DNA of 64,000 bases from Erigeron canadensis. Taxonomy: Eukaryota; Streptophyta; Magnoliopsida; Asterales; Asteraceae. The stretch is taken from NCBI RefSeq assembly GCF_010389155.1, contig NC_057763.1:35942645-36006644 (forward strand). The letters run 5' to 3'. Positions within the stretch are counted from its first letter, which is position 1. Each line of letters starts with the position of its first letter. A model generated the notes under the pieces. The model did not search any database, had not been told where the DNA came from, and saw nothing but the letters and a program-made list of their open reading frames with translations. The translations under genes and the position numbers were made by a program. Shown here piece by piece: positions 11,662 to 24,076 of the stretch.

Positions 11662-14441
11662 ATGAGAGAAACATATGTTGTTTTGATACCATTGTTTGTG
11701 TTGTTACTCTGTAATGAATTCGTAATTTTAGCAGCATCATCATCGAGCAGCTTGATTAATAATAATGATGGGGAGGAGTGCAAGGCATGGCTAGTTCAGT
11801 CCATTCCCACCGACATGCCTCATCTCTCCCTCATTCCCGGCGTCCTCGCTACCGGTACCTTTTCTTTTTTAACTTTAGCCTATACTATATTATTCATTCC
11901 ACAGCGAGACGAGACTAGAACCCACTAACCTTTTCGTAGCAAGTAAGATCAAGTTTTAAAGTTGGATAGTGTATGGGAAGTCCAAGATGTAGGTAGACCT
12001 TTACATCTTAACTTCCCCCATACTTGACTAGATGTAAGTATTGGAGGATATTATCTGAAAATTCATTCATTCACATAAAATAAGGTCAAACACAGATTTT
12101 GACTTTCGTTCCTCCTCAATTTGATGGAGAATGATGAATGAAATAAACAGGGGAGGGCTAACTTGAAACAGCTCACTGTTCCCAATGATCCAATATGACA
12201 AGTAGGAAAAGAAACCGAATTATTATCTCATTATGACTTTTAATTAGTATAATTTTATGCATAAAAATAACGGAGTATGACTTTCGGTATGAACTTGCGT
12301 AACAAGCTCTTGACTTTATTAGCATAATGGCCTTTCATTTCTTCCTTTCACTACTTCTTTGTGTTTACCAGCTTAAATGATTACCACAATTTATAAGTGA
12401 TGTGAGTTTAGCTAATGCAAATCATCAGCGGACGTGTTAAGATGGTTAGCTGGAAACTCTACCCGCAAACTAGACATAATGGCGCAGTACTGGCAACTGG
12501 TAGCCCATCCTGACGATCCTCGTTCTGGGGATTATGGATTTTCTAAAGAGGAAATGCAGAGCTTTGGTTCTTCTGATGGTTCAAGTGTATATAAATCCAT
12601 TGAAGACGCCGCTGATCGTGATGTCAATATTAGGTATGTGCCGGACCAGTATTTTTATCAAAAACATAGCGACTTAATTCTATCTTGCTTGGTTGTTCGG
12701 TAGTCAATAAGTTTTCTTGTAGGCTTTTGCAGCATTCAGGAGTGTATCCTGATTACACTGAAGAACCCTCTGCCCTTGCTTCGGGGAGGGCGAATGTAAA
12801 GAATGTAACCTTGTTGATAAATGATTGGTTTGAATCGGGTGTGCTCCATGCCAAAGTTTGGATATCAGATTCTCGACATGTTTATATTGGCTCTGCTAAC
12901 AATGACTGGAAATCCCTTACTCAGGTAATCATATGATGTACAATTATAGATAGGACGAAATACAATACTTGCATCATACTGTTTTGCATAAAAGTTAAGA
13001 GACAATGCTTTGAGGTGTACTGCTTGGATATGTACTAATGTTTGAATTTATAGGTGAAAGAACTGGGAATCTATCTTGTTGATTGTCCAACTATAGCTAA
13101 TAAAGTTGAGATCTTCTATGATAACTTATGGAAACTTGGATCTCTGAATTATTCGGCTTACACAACTAAGATATGGGATCAGCAATGGCAGATCAGTAGA
13201 ACAGTCCCTTGTTGGTCACATTTTATACCATCTAAAGGAAGGTGCAGGTATGTTAGCGAATGGTTAAATAGTTTAACTTCATTGAGACTAAAAACTGTTC
13301 ATTTTATCTCAAAGTTGTTCACTTGATTGTGATTGTAGTATCTAGAATCCCGGATATATAATTATCATTGCTTTGCAGATCTCCTCTCCCTCGTTATGTA
13401 GAGGTTCCTCACACAGCCGGCTATCCAATGCTCACGGACCCTTCGACTTTTCAAATACCAATTCAGACTCCTGCATGCAATAATTCAAATTCACAGCCTC
13501 TATTGAGCTATCTATCATTTGCTCCTCCTGAGGTCAATATTTTATCCATCTCAAGGGTTCATTGATTTAAATGGCTATATCTAGCTTCCATATACAAGCT
13601 ATCTACTTACTTTTGGTCTTTTATTCCTTCATGTGGATGACATTGTTCTTGCAATGTAGCTTTCATTTGGGAAGTACCAAGCAGACGAACAGGCATGGAT
13701 TGACACTGTGAAATCAGTAAAAAATGGTGGAACTGTGCGAATCAGTACCATGGATTGGCTTGGTCAATCTGAATACGCGGCACAAACTGTTTACTGGTCT
13801 GCTTTATCCACCGCGATTTCAGAGGTAATTCGTGATAGTTCTTAGAGGATCATTTTGAACCTTACAAAAATATATAACCACCTGAAGCATGCTATTAAAC
13901 ATCAGCATTTGTACAATATTTTGATTCAAGCTACATCATTTCAAATTCTCATCTTTTAATCTAATTATGTTTACAAATGTAGGTTATATTCTCGAAGCAT
14001 GCAAAAGTGAAGATACTTGTAGCTTACTGGGCGCATTTTATCGACAACACTGATCAATATCTGAAATCTCTTCTGTATTCCAATAATCTATGCTCTTCTT
14101 CACCAGACAACAAATGTTCTGGTAAAATTGAGATCAAGTACTATATGGTACCAGGTTATAATTCGACTGGTCCTGCAATTAGTAATGGAACAAGCACAGG
14201 AAATAAGTATCCGGGTTTCACTAGAGTCAACCATGGAAAATACGCAGTTAGTGACATGCGAGCACATATCAGTACTAGTAATTTGATGTGGGATTACTTT
14301 TATGCGACAGTAGGTGTCAGTTTTGGAACGTATAATCCGGCAATTGTGTTGCAGCTTCAGCAGATATTTGATGCTGACTGGGATTCACCATATGCAGTTC
14401 CGGTTCAACCATTGCAGGATGGACATGCTTTTTCAAGTTGA
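11662..14441 (+). CDS. Phospholipase D family protein (PLD3/4-like, two HKD motifs), secretory, 7 exons
   Basis: Exons 11662-11854, 12429-12633, 12723-12924, 13054-13247, 13379-13532, 13660-13824 and 13983-14441 join in frame (1572 nt, 523 residues). Residues 1-28 are a hydrophobic signal peptide or anchor, so the product is lumenal or extracellular. The first HKD motif is His175-Lys177-Asp182, followed by GSANNDW. The second is His455-Lys457-Asp462 (HGKYAVSD), followed by ISTSN rather than the more usual IGTSN. The protein lacks C2 and PX/PH domains, so it is not one of the classical plant PLD alpha to zeta enzymes. It matches the short PLD type related to animal PLD3/PLD4. In animals these act as lysosomal exonucleases or on lysosomal lipids, so calling it a phospholipase is a family name, not a demonstrated activity. 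A decayed partial copy lies 0.54 kb downstream. Confidence 0.88.
11967..12024. repeat. Small hairpin made from SINE-like sequence, in PLD intron 1
   Basis: GTATGGGAAGTCCAAGATGT and its near-complement ACATCTTAACTTCCCCCATAC face each other. The AAGATGTAGGTAGACCTT core is shared with the Au-type SINE pieces at 24 kb and 32 kb. It is probably a relic of two inverted SINE fragments. Confidence 0.45.
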
Positions 14442-14981
14442 ATTATTTCGATATAGTTGTGAGTTCCTCTGGTTTAGAAATCAAAACACCCATTTGGGAC
14501 ATGATATTTCTTATGTAATATAAATCGTTATCAATTTATCATAGATGTCAGAAGCTTTTCGGATATTAAGAATCATTTCCCACTAATATCAGTGACGCCC
14601 CCAAACGGATTTGATACTCATTGTATTTGGGGGGGGAATCAAACACTGAAAGTTCGAGTCCACTTTTATTTTTATTTCTAGGAAGTAAGACCATCCAAGA
14701 AGCTAAATACACAAGTGTAAAAAGAATCTATTGCAAAGATCAAATCCTTCTACACAAAAACAATGATCTAGTCATGGTCTGAACAAACCTTAATTAAGAT
14801 TGTTTAAAAACTTGAACATGAAAAATACAAAAGTATCAGATAAACACAACATATCTGAATTAATTATTCTATTTTTATAAAGTAATAATTCTACAAGCAG
14901 AAACGAAGTTATCATTGAGTAATATTAATCAATACATATCTTACAGTAACAACTGCATAGTTGGATAATAATGAAAATTAG

Positions 14982-15392
14982 TGCAAGGCATGGCTAGTCC
15001 AGTCCATTCCTATATGCCCCGACTCTCTCTCACTCCTGGTGTTCTCGATACTAGTAAGTATGTCGCCTATTATGTATGTATGCTCTATTTAGTTTATATA
15101 ACTTGGTAAGTTGGTTCTTTTTTGGATAACCTGTGACCCGGCCCGTTACCTATCAGGTGGGTAAGTTCGGTCAGGTTAGGGCAGGTCTGGGTCGGGTCAT
15201 ATGCTCATCCCTACATATTTGGATCAGTAACTTGGTCAAGGATGACTTCTATACGACAACAGGGATCTGTTAGGGACGCATAATCCTGCAACCGCCCTGC
15301 AGCTTCAGAAGATATTTGATGAGTCTGGGATTCTCCTTATGCCGTTCCAGTTGAATCATACAGGACAGGCATACTTTTTTGAACTGATTTGA
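14982..15392 (+). pseudogene. Truncated tandem copy of the PLD-family gene
   Basis: The left part (about 14982-15060) aligns with the second half of exon 1 of the upstream PLD gene, including GTGCAAGGCATGGCTAGT and a retained GTAAGT donor. It has a short deletion in the prolyl-threonyl region. The right part (about 15225-15392) aligns with the end of the last exon (TATACGACAACAGG, CTGCAGCTTCAGAAGATATT) and has lost the reading frame. All exons between, and both HKD motifs, are missing. Between the two parts lies a GC-rich patch (about 15130-15216) that looks like an eroded hAT element end. It is a decayed tandem duplicate and cannot make a functional PLD. Confidence 0.85.
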
Positions 15393-16276
15393 TGCAACAT
15401 ATGTTGTTAAATTCCACACTGGCCAACTGTAGTGTTTGCTATCTTTTGCTGTCTGGAAATTGCAATAATATAAATCTTTATCATGCCTTTTGATAGCAAT
15501 GTATACATTGGTTTGAGTTCTGATGATTCGTTTGAAGTCATAAGCATTTCAATGTATGTTCTAAATTACCTGGCCCATTTGACATCCTTTTACCTAAACC
15601 TTTTGATTTGGCATTTTCAATAATGCAGCAACCACAGATTCTGTGTTCTTATCTGCAGTTCTACTCCAAATGTCCTCTGCATGTAAGCATGTTGTCGCTG
15701 TAGACTAATAATTCATGCAATTTTAGTCCCATATTTTAAGCATATGCATTTATACTTATTTCCATCCCATAGAGGTGCATTTGTACCACCCTAACTAATA
15801 AATGAGTATAAAGATTCAAGCTCAAATAAGATCCACAACTGACACGTGAAACATTCTTATGCTAAATCATGCAATAGAATGAGATTGCTAAGATTTAGAC
15901 AATAACAAACACATGCATAATCATAAGTCAGAAAATCAAGACAACAATTAAATTAAAGATAGTCCAAGCAGCATCCATAAAGCTTCCCAGCTAAATCCTG
16001 GAATTCCCCACCCTTGACCTACCAAAATATTAAACCACCATCTCTAAGAAAGCTTACATCTAATCACTGTATCGTATATATAACATCAGACAAGTTCAGA
16101 ACTCTGCAACCATGATATAAACATGGCCCAGGTGCACCCTTTTTCTGATGCATAATACTAAAACATGCAGTTTCATCTGATTAAGAAAAAAAGAAGATGA
16201 AATACTGGCACCCAACAAGTTTTTTAAGGAGTTTTTTCAGTTGCAAGATCAAGGGGCGTGCGTGCTGTAAAGCAGC
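15393..16276. other. Intergenic DNA between PLD relic and SFGH 3' end
   Basis: No gene supported. The part from about 16100 is probably the 3' UTR of the S-formylglutathione hydrolase gene, read on the minus strand. Confidence 0.4.
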
Positions 16277-19200
16277 TTACGGATTAAGAGCTTGAGCATG
16301 GTGACGGATGTGATCATCTATGAAAGAGGCTATGAAATAGTAAGAGTGGTCATAGCCAGGCTGCATGCGCAACAGGAGAGGAGCTTTCGCGCTCCTGCAT
16401 GCCTCGTCGAACTTGCTTGGCAATAGCTGCTCTTGCAAAAACTTGTCATCCTCACCCTGCACACGAGTAGAAAAAAATGTAACTCACCATATTACCAATC
16501 CTAATCCGATTAAAGAGTGAAAATCTATAGGCCATATACAACCTAAATGCATGTCTTAATGTTTATTTACTGATTAAGATAGCTGGGTCACTTGTTTGTA
16601 AAATCAAAGATTTATTTCAGAGGTTATATGGTCCATTAAGCCAATGCCAGTTTAACATGAAGGAAGCGGTGAGTGGAACCATACATTAATTTGGATTAAC
16701 AAAAGATTTTCTACCTGGTCAATCAAGATTGTGGCCGCAACATCATTGAACTTTGATATCAGGCAAGTGGCATCATATTCCTGCATATATACGAGTGAAT
16801 AGTCATGAGCACTTGCTACCTTCTATATCCAACATGAACATTATAAAGGAGAAACATACCTCCCAAGCAGTCTTATCGCCGCCCAAATAATTAGTAAATG
16901 CCTTCTGTCCCCATGGACAATTGATAGGATTTACAATAGGGGAAAAAGCTGACACAGACTGCAAAAGAACAAATTAAGAAAAGCAAAAACATAGAATAAA
17001 GAAATCACCATAAACATCATAATTTGCAAGCTCCATTAAGGCAACAATCATTTTGATTGACTATTCCTGGTAAAATTCTGAAACAAGATCTTGAGTAAGA
17101 TTTCTTTGATATGACAATACAGAATACCTTGTACTTGTCGAGGTTTTTCAAATAAATAGTAAGTGCTCCGTGTCCACCCATAGAGTGACCACTTATAGAT
17201 GCCCTTGACGTGTCAAGCTGTGGGAAGTTATCGCTAAGAAGTTTTGGAAGTTCCTTGACAACATAATCATACATCTGCCAGTTCTTCCATTTCTCAGTAG
17301 TGGCATTAAGATAAAAGCCGGCACCTGATTCAAATATATACAGATTGAGTGAAGAAAACGTGAAATACTTGTAAAACTTGATTATTTGCCTGTGTTGTTA
17401 AAGTAATTAAAAAGAAAGTCAACAAGTGCATTATATGCAGTTTCTGATTTGCTGTAACATACCGACACCTAAATCATAGCTGTCTGCTTCCCCCTCCACA
17501 TTCAGACCTCCTATATAAGACGAGAAAAGAGCTAGTCAGAAAAAATAAGCCTCAAATAATTGTATAAATCCATAAACTTATCATCAATTGTTAGCTGATG
17601 CAAAAAATATGAATTTAAATTCACGTACGACACTATAAATCTTACACTTGTCCTTACAGGTAAACTCAATTAATTGTACTTGGTGCACGTCTAATATGTA
17701 CATACACACAAATTAGACTAATCAGAAAAAGTAGTTTAGTAATAAATGGTCCCAGATCAAACCACCAACAATTCTCCTTATTAGAAGTCGGAAGCACAAG
17801 AGAGAAACTTGAGAGTAAATATCTGTTGAACATCAAAATACCAATTTGCCAACATTTTATGTGTAATTAGTATCAGCACATCAAAAATGGAGCAGCCATA
17901 TACACCTTCCATCCCCAAAAATGCAAAATTTTCTACACCTAGAAACATGTGTAAAGTTTCTTAATTTTATATAAACCTATATATATAAATATATATATAT
18001 ATTCCTTCTCAAATGGCCAATTTGACCTTAAACAACCATTACTCGATCAGTTTGAATTGTGGTCTAGAAGTTTTCTTAATTCTGTCTTACTAAAAAGTTA
18101 TTCTAGGTACTTAATCTGTAGACGGTGTATCATAAAAAATAGGTAAGTCAATCATTACATTTTTCAGGACAAAGGGAGTACTTCAGCAAAACAAATGTAA
18201 TAAACCAGATATAAAAAAAGGTTTCAAAAAGAAAACCAGCATACTTGGAGATGTATCAGGAACAACCAAAGCAATGCCTTCTGTTGACGCAACTCGCTGT
18301 GCACCAGACTTGGTTATGAAGTTTTCATCAGTGCAAGTAAGACCAGATAGCCAATAAAGTACCTAATCCACAACCAAATATAACAGTTATATCATAATGA
18401 AATGCCAGTTTTAAATACAACATCTAATAAAATGCATTTCAGCTAACTAACACTTCGACATAGAAATCAAGTGAAAGTCACTCAAGATCATAAATGAACA
18501 CTTATCAATTTCTGTTGATTCCATAATTCATAAACACCTTAACATGTTCATTGACCTCATAGCAATAACTGGGTAAACGGGATCCCAGTTCAAGCTACAG
18601 TGGAAAGTCGAGTCAAAAAGCTCTGGTGTACGCGGCCTAACTAGTGCTCCTGTGGCCAATTTCTAGGCTATGTCCTTGTTCATCGCAAAAGGTTTACCTA
18701 GCAAGGTTCAAAGTCAAGTCTCCTCTGACTCTCTGAGACCTTAAGGACGCCTTACCAATTACCATTAGGCCACCTTGGAGATGGTTACATCACATTATTA
18801 ACTAAAAAAGCGAAAAAGCATGGTAAACCAATGGCTTAATGAATAAGAACAATCTTTTTCTTTTTTATATTTTTTACTTATGGCGTACATCTATTATACT
18901 TACTTATGATGTCCGGCTTTTAAGCACAAAATAAAAGCCCATATATATTTATATAATAAAACAAATCAACTTCTTATTTACTACATTTCACTTTGAATGT
19001 GCCTAATTAGGTTCAATTTCACCATAAACTCTAGCTAGGTAGTAATAAACTAACAAGGACCACATAAAAAAAAAAAAAAAACAGAAATACTACCCATACA
19101 TGCTATATAAATCTTGGAAATCAAATAAAGCTACAAACTTTATGCATTTTACATCTACAAATTACACTTCCAAAAACATCAAATAACAGCTAGAATCGAT

Positions 19201-19505
19201 ACAAATCTTCAAAATGCAAGAAAAAAAACCCAGATTAAAAAAACCCTAAATCCCAACTCAAATTTCTACAAAATAACAAACACCCATTAACAGAAAACAT
19301 ATCAAGATCAAGAAACACAATATATATATATATAGAAAAGAAATAAAGATGGTTGATTTACTGGGAATTTCTGGGAAGGGGAAGAAGAAGGAGGGAAATA
19401 AATGTGGAAGTTCATGGAGCAATTGAGAGTAGAGGAATGATGTTTGTATCTTTTGTTGAATCCTTCAAACATTTTTGAGCTGCTAATTTCACTTGGCTTT
19501 TCCAT
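16277..19505 (-). CDS. SFGH: S-formylglutathione hydrolase (esterase D), 7 exons
   Basis: Hydrolyses S-formylglutathione to formate and glutathione, the second step of formaldehyde detoxification after class III alcohol dehydrogenase; cytosolic. Minus-strand exons 19362-19505, 18245-18362, 17463-17510, 17128-17324, 16860-16958, 16715-16780 and 16277-16456 join in frame to 852 nt, 283 residues, the family length. The nucleophile is Ser151 in GHSMGG. The catalytic Asp should be the one in the TILIDQGEDDKF region and the His the one in [10 protein letters not shown]. Cys58 in the [10 protein letters not shown] segment corresponds to the oxidation-sensitive cysteine of plant SFGHs. No transit or signal peptide is visible. 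A (CA)n tract in the transcript sense lies only about 6 bases before the start codon. Introns hold a SINE-like piece near 18.6 kb. Confidence 0.96.
18560..18785 (-). mobile_element. Possible SINE-like insertion in intron 1 of SFGH
   Basis: Read on the minus strand, a box-A-like TGGCCTAATGGTAATTGG begins a GC-richer segment about 220 bases long inside otherwise AT-rich intron. No clean box B or target duplication was found, so the call is tentative. Confidence 0.3.
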
Positions 19506-19509
19506 TTCC

Positions 19510-19510
<1 letters not shown>

Positions 19511-19541
<31 letters not shown>
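19511..19541 (-). repeat. (CA)n microsatellite in the SFGH 5' leader
   Basis: About 14-15 GT units on the plus strand, so (CA)n in the mRNA, end roughly 6 bases upstream of the SFGH start codon. Variation in length would alter the leader directly before the start. Confidence 0.85.
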
Positions 19542-19543
<2 letters not shown>

Positions 19544-19801
19544 AGGCGATGAAATGAGAAGAAGAAAAATGAAAAGGTGGGGGTGGGTGGATGTTGTTAT
19601 TATAATATACTCAACTCATAGATAGATAGGTGGAGTGTCAAGTGGCAACCTCAGTTTGCACCACATACACGTTTCTCACTGTTGCCATCGATTAAGGATT
19701 GCGATGTGATATATCTATATCTAAATTCTACAAAATTTGTCACGTGTAGATATAAATAATTAATGGATATATCAAACGGAATGTGACTGCAATAAACTCT
19801 T

Positions 19802-19873
19802 AAAAAACGTTAAGGATTATATACATTTATATTTTTTAAAAAACGTTAAGGATTATATACATTTATATTTTTT
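19802..19873 (+). repeat. 36-bp direct duplication
   Basis: The unit AAAAAACGTTAAGGATTATA followed by TACATTTATATTTTTT occurs twice in a row with no internal differences that I can see. Confidence 0.85.
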
Positions 19874-20464
19874 TTATGTTTTTAGTTGTCTGTAAGCTTG
19901 TTTAATTTTTTTAATTATATCGCAAACATTTGAACGTAATTTTGCACGTAAATACAATAGTTGAAGCCCGCAGCGCGAACTTATAAACTCGCTAGTTGAT
20001 TAAAATTTAAGATGTAGAAGCTCACTAAATATCATAATTAGTGCATTTATACTCAACTTATGTAAAAATTGAGTACTTTTGTTATTGTTGTTATAAGAGT
20101 GTTAATTAAGGTAGTTTGGATTAGTGGTGGAGTTATGTGATGAGTGTTGACTGAAGGTAGTTGTGACATACTCATAATGTAAAACTATTTATTTTAAAAA
20201 CTATATTTTATGAACTTTTTTAAATTTAGAGGTAATTAACTACTTAATAAAATATACATTTAAAATTTTATACACTCAATTTTACCTTTGTTGGTATCAT
20301 GCACTTTACACCATAAATCATGTTTCCACCACTAGTTAGATTAAGAATAAAGTAATCAATGTCAGTATTAAAAATGTTGTAACTTTTCAATAATATGGCA
20401 TTTATATTTTTAATTCTTTTAACAAAAAATTATTACTATTTGAGACCCAACAATGACATCAAAT

Positions 20465-20957
20465 TAAGGCTGACAATTTTAACACAAAACCTGTTAACAC
20501 AACTTGTTCTTAACAGGTTTCGTGACAGGTCTAGACTTATTAAGACTTATTAAAGTTCATGTCTTAACAAATCCGGACCCGTTAGGACATGTTAAGACCT
20601 GTTAAGGTTATACATATATATAAAATACTAAGAATTGATTATTATGATTTGATATATGATTTTTGTAAGGTAAGATGTCTATGAACTTTTGTAATATAAG
20701 GATTATTATCATTATATAATAGTTGAGATTTATAAGAGTTATTGTATCGTTAAGTTTTTTTATAATATTAGTCAAGAATTCTATAAAAAATATATGTTAA
20801 CAAGTTTCTTTATAGGTCATAAGAGGTGCACCTGTTAATTTACGTGTCGTGTTCGTGTTTGAAAAAAATGACACGATTAGTTAACAGGTCGTGTTCGTGT
20901 TTGACCTTAAAAGGTTCGTGTCTTAACAGGTTCATGTGACATGTTATGCTAGCCTTA
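20465..20957. mobile_element. Non-autonomous hAT-type element with 8-bp TSD
   Basis: CATCAAAT occurs directly on both sides (20457-20464 and 20958-20965). The ends are TAAGGCTGACAA on the left and, as reverse complement, TAAGGCTAGCAT on the right. The 493-bp body is built of repeats of the GTTAACAGGT / CCTGTTAA type found in many plant hAT derivatives. No transposase is encoded. Confidence 0.82.
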
Positions 20958-21000
20958 CATCAAATATAACAGTATGTGAAGTTTAAGTTGTGATTCACGA

Positions 21001-21352
21001 GTAAGTTACCTGCGCAATGCAACGGTGGTGATGACGAAGGGTGGTGGTGGCTGCGGTGGCGGTAAAAAAGTGGTTATTAATGTAAAGGTAAATGATGTAA
21101 TAGGAGGTATTATAGTTATTTTAAAGGTTAAATGATCTATGTTGTAAATAAATTTCATTAAAAATATTATAGGTAATATTTAAATCAGTGAAAAAGGGAG
21201 AGAAATAGTTTGGATAGATAGGGTTGAAAAATATTTTCGTGATATTTTGGGTAGATGTAGTATGTAAGTTGAGAATGTGTTGAAAATTAAGGGTAATTTA
21301 GGTATTTTAGATGTAAAAGTTAAAAATGGGAGATGGTAGCTTGTTTTATAGA
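21001..21352 (-). mobile_element. Helitron-like element, first of an adjoining pair
   Basis: On the minus strand it starts TCTATAAAACAAGC and ends in a GC-rich CCGTTGCATTGCGCAGGTAA region near 21005, the same layout as the copy at 37994-38319. The terminal CTAG is not preserved, so the right-hand limit in minus orientation is approximate. Confidence 0.4.
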
Positions 21353-21355
21353 GTA

Positions 21356-21626
21356 CGAGCATGGTACCCGCGCAATGCGGCGGCGATGACAGTGACAGTT
21401 GGTGGCGGCAGATGCAGTAAGTGGTGTAAGTATTAGATATAAAAATATTTGATTTAAAAGAGTAGAGTATATCTTTTAAAAGATAATGGAATAATGATTG
21501 TGTAAGTTAATTCAATAAGGATAAAATGGTAACTTCGTGTGTTCAAAAAATGTAAACTTTTCAACATGGAGGGTATAAAGGGTATAATTTTTATATAGTA
21601 GTATAGAAGTATAGAAGTATAGATAG
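21356..21626 (-). mobile_element. Helitron-like element, second of an adjoining pair
   Basis: On the minus strand it starts near TCTATACTTCTATACTTC and ends with CGCCGCATTGCGCGGGTACC and CATGCTCG. It abuts the start of the neighbouring copy within a few bases. End-to-end insertion of this kind is known for Helitrons. Confidence 0.45.
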
Positions 21627-22668
21627 ATGATCTCTTGATAAAAAAAAATATATAAAAAAAAGAAAAAGAAAGGTCTAAAGAAAGGTCTAAAATGAAAGAA
21701 AGGTCTAATAATCATGTACAATTAAGGAGTTAATAACGTAATTTTTCTGAACGGTTAGTTAAATTTTTAAGAAAGGTCTAAATTGAAAGAAACACCTAAC
21801 CTGATACATTATTGGTATCGACATTTGCATACCGCATAATTATTATTATTATTGTTACACTATTATTAACCCTTAATAAAATTTAATTAAAAAAATGATT
21901 TGGTTGTCTTTTATCTGTAAGATTGATTATTATATATATATATATATAGATACCATAGCATAGAGAAAAAAATAAAGTTAAATTTTAATCTTAACCATTA
22001 AAATTCATAAACCTTTAAACCTTGGCCTTTAAAATTCAAAGTCAAATTTCTAAAAATATAAAAGTCAAAAGAATATAAACATGGTAACTTTTCAATTGTA
22101 TTAAACATACTAACTAATTGCTTTAAAAAAAATTAAAGTACGTAGTATACCAAAAAAAAATCACACGGCAATGATCAGAGTGTTTGTGTATAACAACATA
22201 CTTTAATTAGTTTATTTTTGTATTTTTACATCACAGTAGATAGTTTTAATTAGTTTTGAGTTATATGTGATGTGATGAATAATGCATGTTTGATATTTTC
22301 ACATTTTTGATCGATTAGTTTTAATCTAATGGAAGTTTTCATTTTAGTTAATTTGGTAAATGGTAAACTTATAAACTCTCACACCAAATTTATAATTTAT
22401 AAGAAAAAAAATAGTATAAGAAAGAATATGATAGAATTTAGTAAGTACATGCGAAATTTTGTAATCATAGATTCAAAAATAACGAGATGTTTGAGTTTTT
22501 ACATAGATTAGAAGTGTGCTCGTGTAATACATGGCATCCAAATATTTTTTTAAATGTTATAGTTAGGACATACAGTTAAAAAGTAGAAGGTGACTGTTTT
22601 TGGCTTCTGACATCCGTGAGGGTTGTGTAACATAGAGAGTTTAAGGTGTATCATACTCCAAAGTTGAA

Positions 22669-22869
22669 AATCATTGCGTAATAGCCCAGTGGCCACCCGC
22701 CACCACTTTATAGGGGAGGTCTTGGGTTCGAGCTTGCCAAAGGCAAACTTGAGATAATTAAAGGGTTATTAAGTGGCTGAGAATTACCTGGATACTAGCA
22801 TGACTGAAGGATTCGTGAGTACCAAATGGTATATGAGAATGATTTCCATTCAATTACCTTTTTTTACTA
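22669..22869 (+). mobile_element. tRNA-derived SINE with 10-bp TSD
   Basis: CAAAGTTGAA flanks it at 22659-22668 and 22870-22879. An RNA polymerase III box A (TAGCCCAGTGGCC) lies near 22682 and a box B (GGTTCGAGC) about 45 bases later. The element ends with a T run close to the right duplication. At 201 bp its length fits plant SINEs. Confidence 0.8.
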
Positions 22870-23699
22870 CAAAGTTGAATTTTTATTTGTATTGTTTTTA
22901 CATTACCACTTGTTGTTATAATTACTTTTTAATTGCAATAATATATTCCATTTTTGTTCTAATATATAAGCACGACCCAGTCATGTTGACCTGTTGGACT
23001 CTCTGATCCTAACTGTAAACATTAAAAGTTTCATGTTCAAAAATTCAACTCGTAATCGACCCGGGTTTACAAAGTTGGCCAAATTATAGGTTAGCGGATT
23101 GACAAGTAAGATAAATGGATTAAATTACAGGTTAACGGGTTGATAAATAAAATAAGTTGGTTAGTCAAGTATGCTTTTAAGTGGATTGGTTTTGATTAAG
23201 TATGTCAAATCAGTTGTTTTTAGGTCAATTTCATAACCCGATCAACGACTGGGTATTGATTGACCGGGTATTGATCTAGTTATGATTAGTTCGAACGACT
23301 AAAAGTATTTGTCGGTCAACTAAGCATATCTTTATTCTTGCTAGAAAATGATGTGTAACATTTTTCTTAATAAATGAAAAGGGATGAAAATGAATGCTTT
23401 TTCAAAAAACAATTAATGGGATGCACATGGAATCGTGTTAAATATGTACTTGTTTGGATGCATAATAAAACGCTTTTGTGGTTGGTTAAAAAGGATATGA
23501 CTATATGAAATCTACGTGCAAGTTTCACCACTTTTCAAGTGATATTAACAAGAGCTTGAAAATTAAAGATATCGAAATTGTATATCAGCGTGAACAAAAT
23601 GCTACCTGTACAAGTGAAATATTATTTTAAATCGAAGTTGAGTATATAAACATTTAATACCATTAAACTTAAATTTATAAATATATATACAAGGTATTA

Positions 23700-24000
23700 T
23701 TAAAAAGATACACGTGCAATATAGTTGCAGTGACGATGACAACAGTTTGGTGACGGCAACAACTAGTGGTGGTCATGAAGACGTTGAGTGATTTAGTTAA
23801 TTGATGTAAAAATAATTGTTAATTAGTCAGTATAGATATTTAAAAAAATAAAAGATGTATGGTGTATATATGTAAATGAAGAAGATATAATTATTAATCA
23901 TATCCCAATTATGTAACTTCTCAATAGGAATATGTAATAATTAGAGTAGAGGGTAGGCCGCGTAACGGCGGTGACGATAATGGTTGTGACGGGTGGCATA
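23700..24000 (-). mobile_element. Two degraded Helitron-like 3' ends
   Basis: GC-rich stretches at about 23710-23780 and 23950-24000 (CCGCGTAACGGCGGTGACGA) resemble the CCCGCGCAATGCGGCGG end of the better preserved family members. Only partial ends are seen. Confidence 0.3.
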
Positions 24001-24076
24001 GGTAAATGGTGTGATTATTATTTTAAAAGTAATTAATGTAAGAGCAAGGCGGAGTAGGATTTTCGGTTGACGAGGG

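Noticed and set aside
22682..22740. Candidate tRNA gene with box A and box B
   Set aside because: No cloverleaf can be completed, and the sequence continues as a SINE with target duplications.
22773..23006. 77-residue plus-strand frame
   Set aside because: Starts inside the SINE at 22669-22869 and runs into AT-rich DNA; not a gene.
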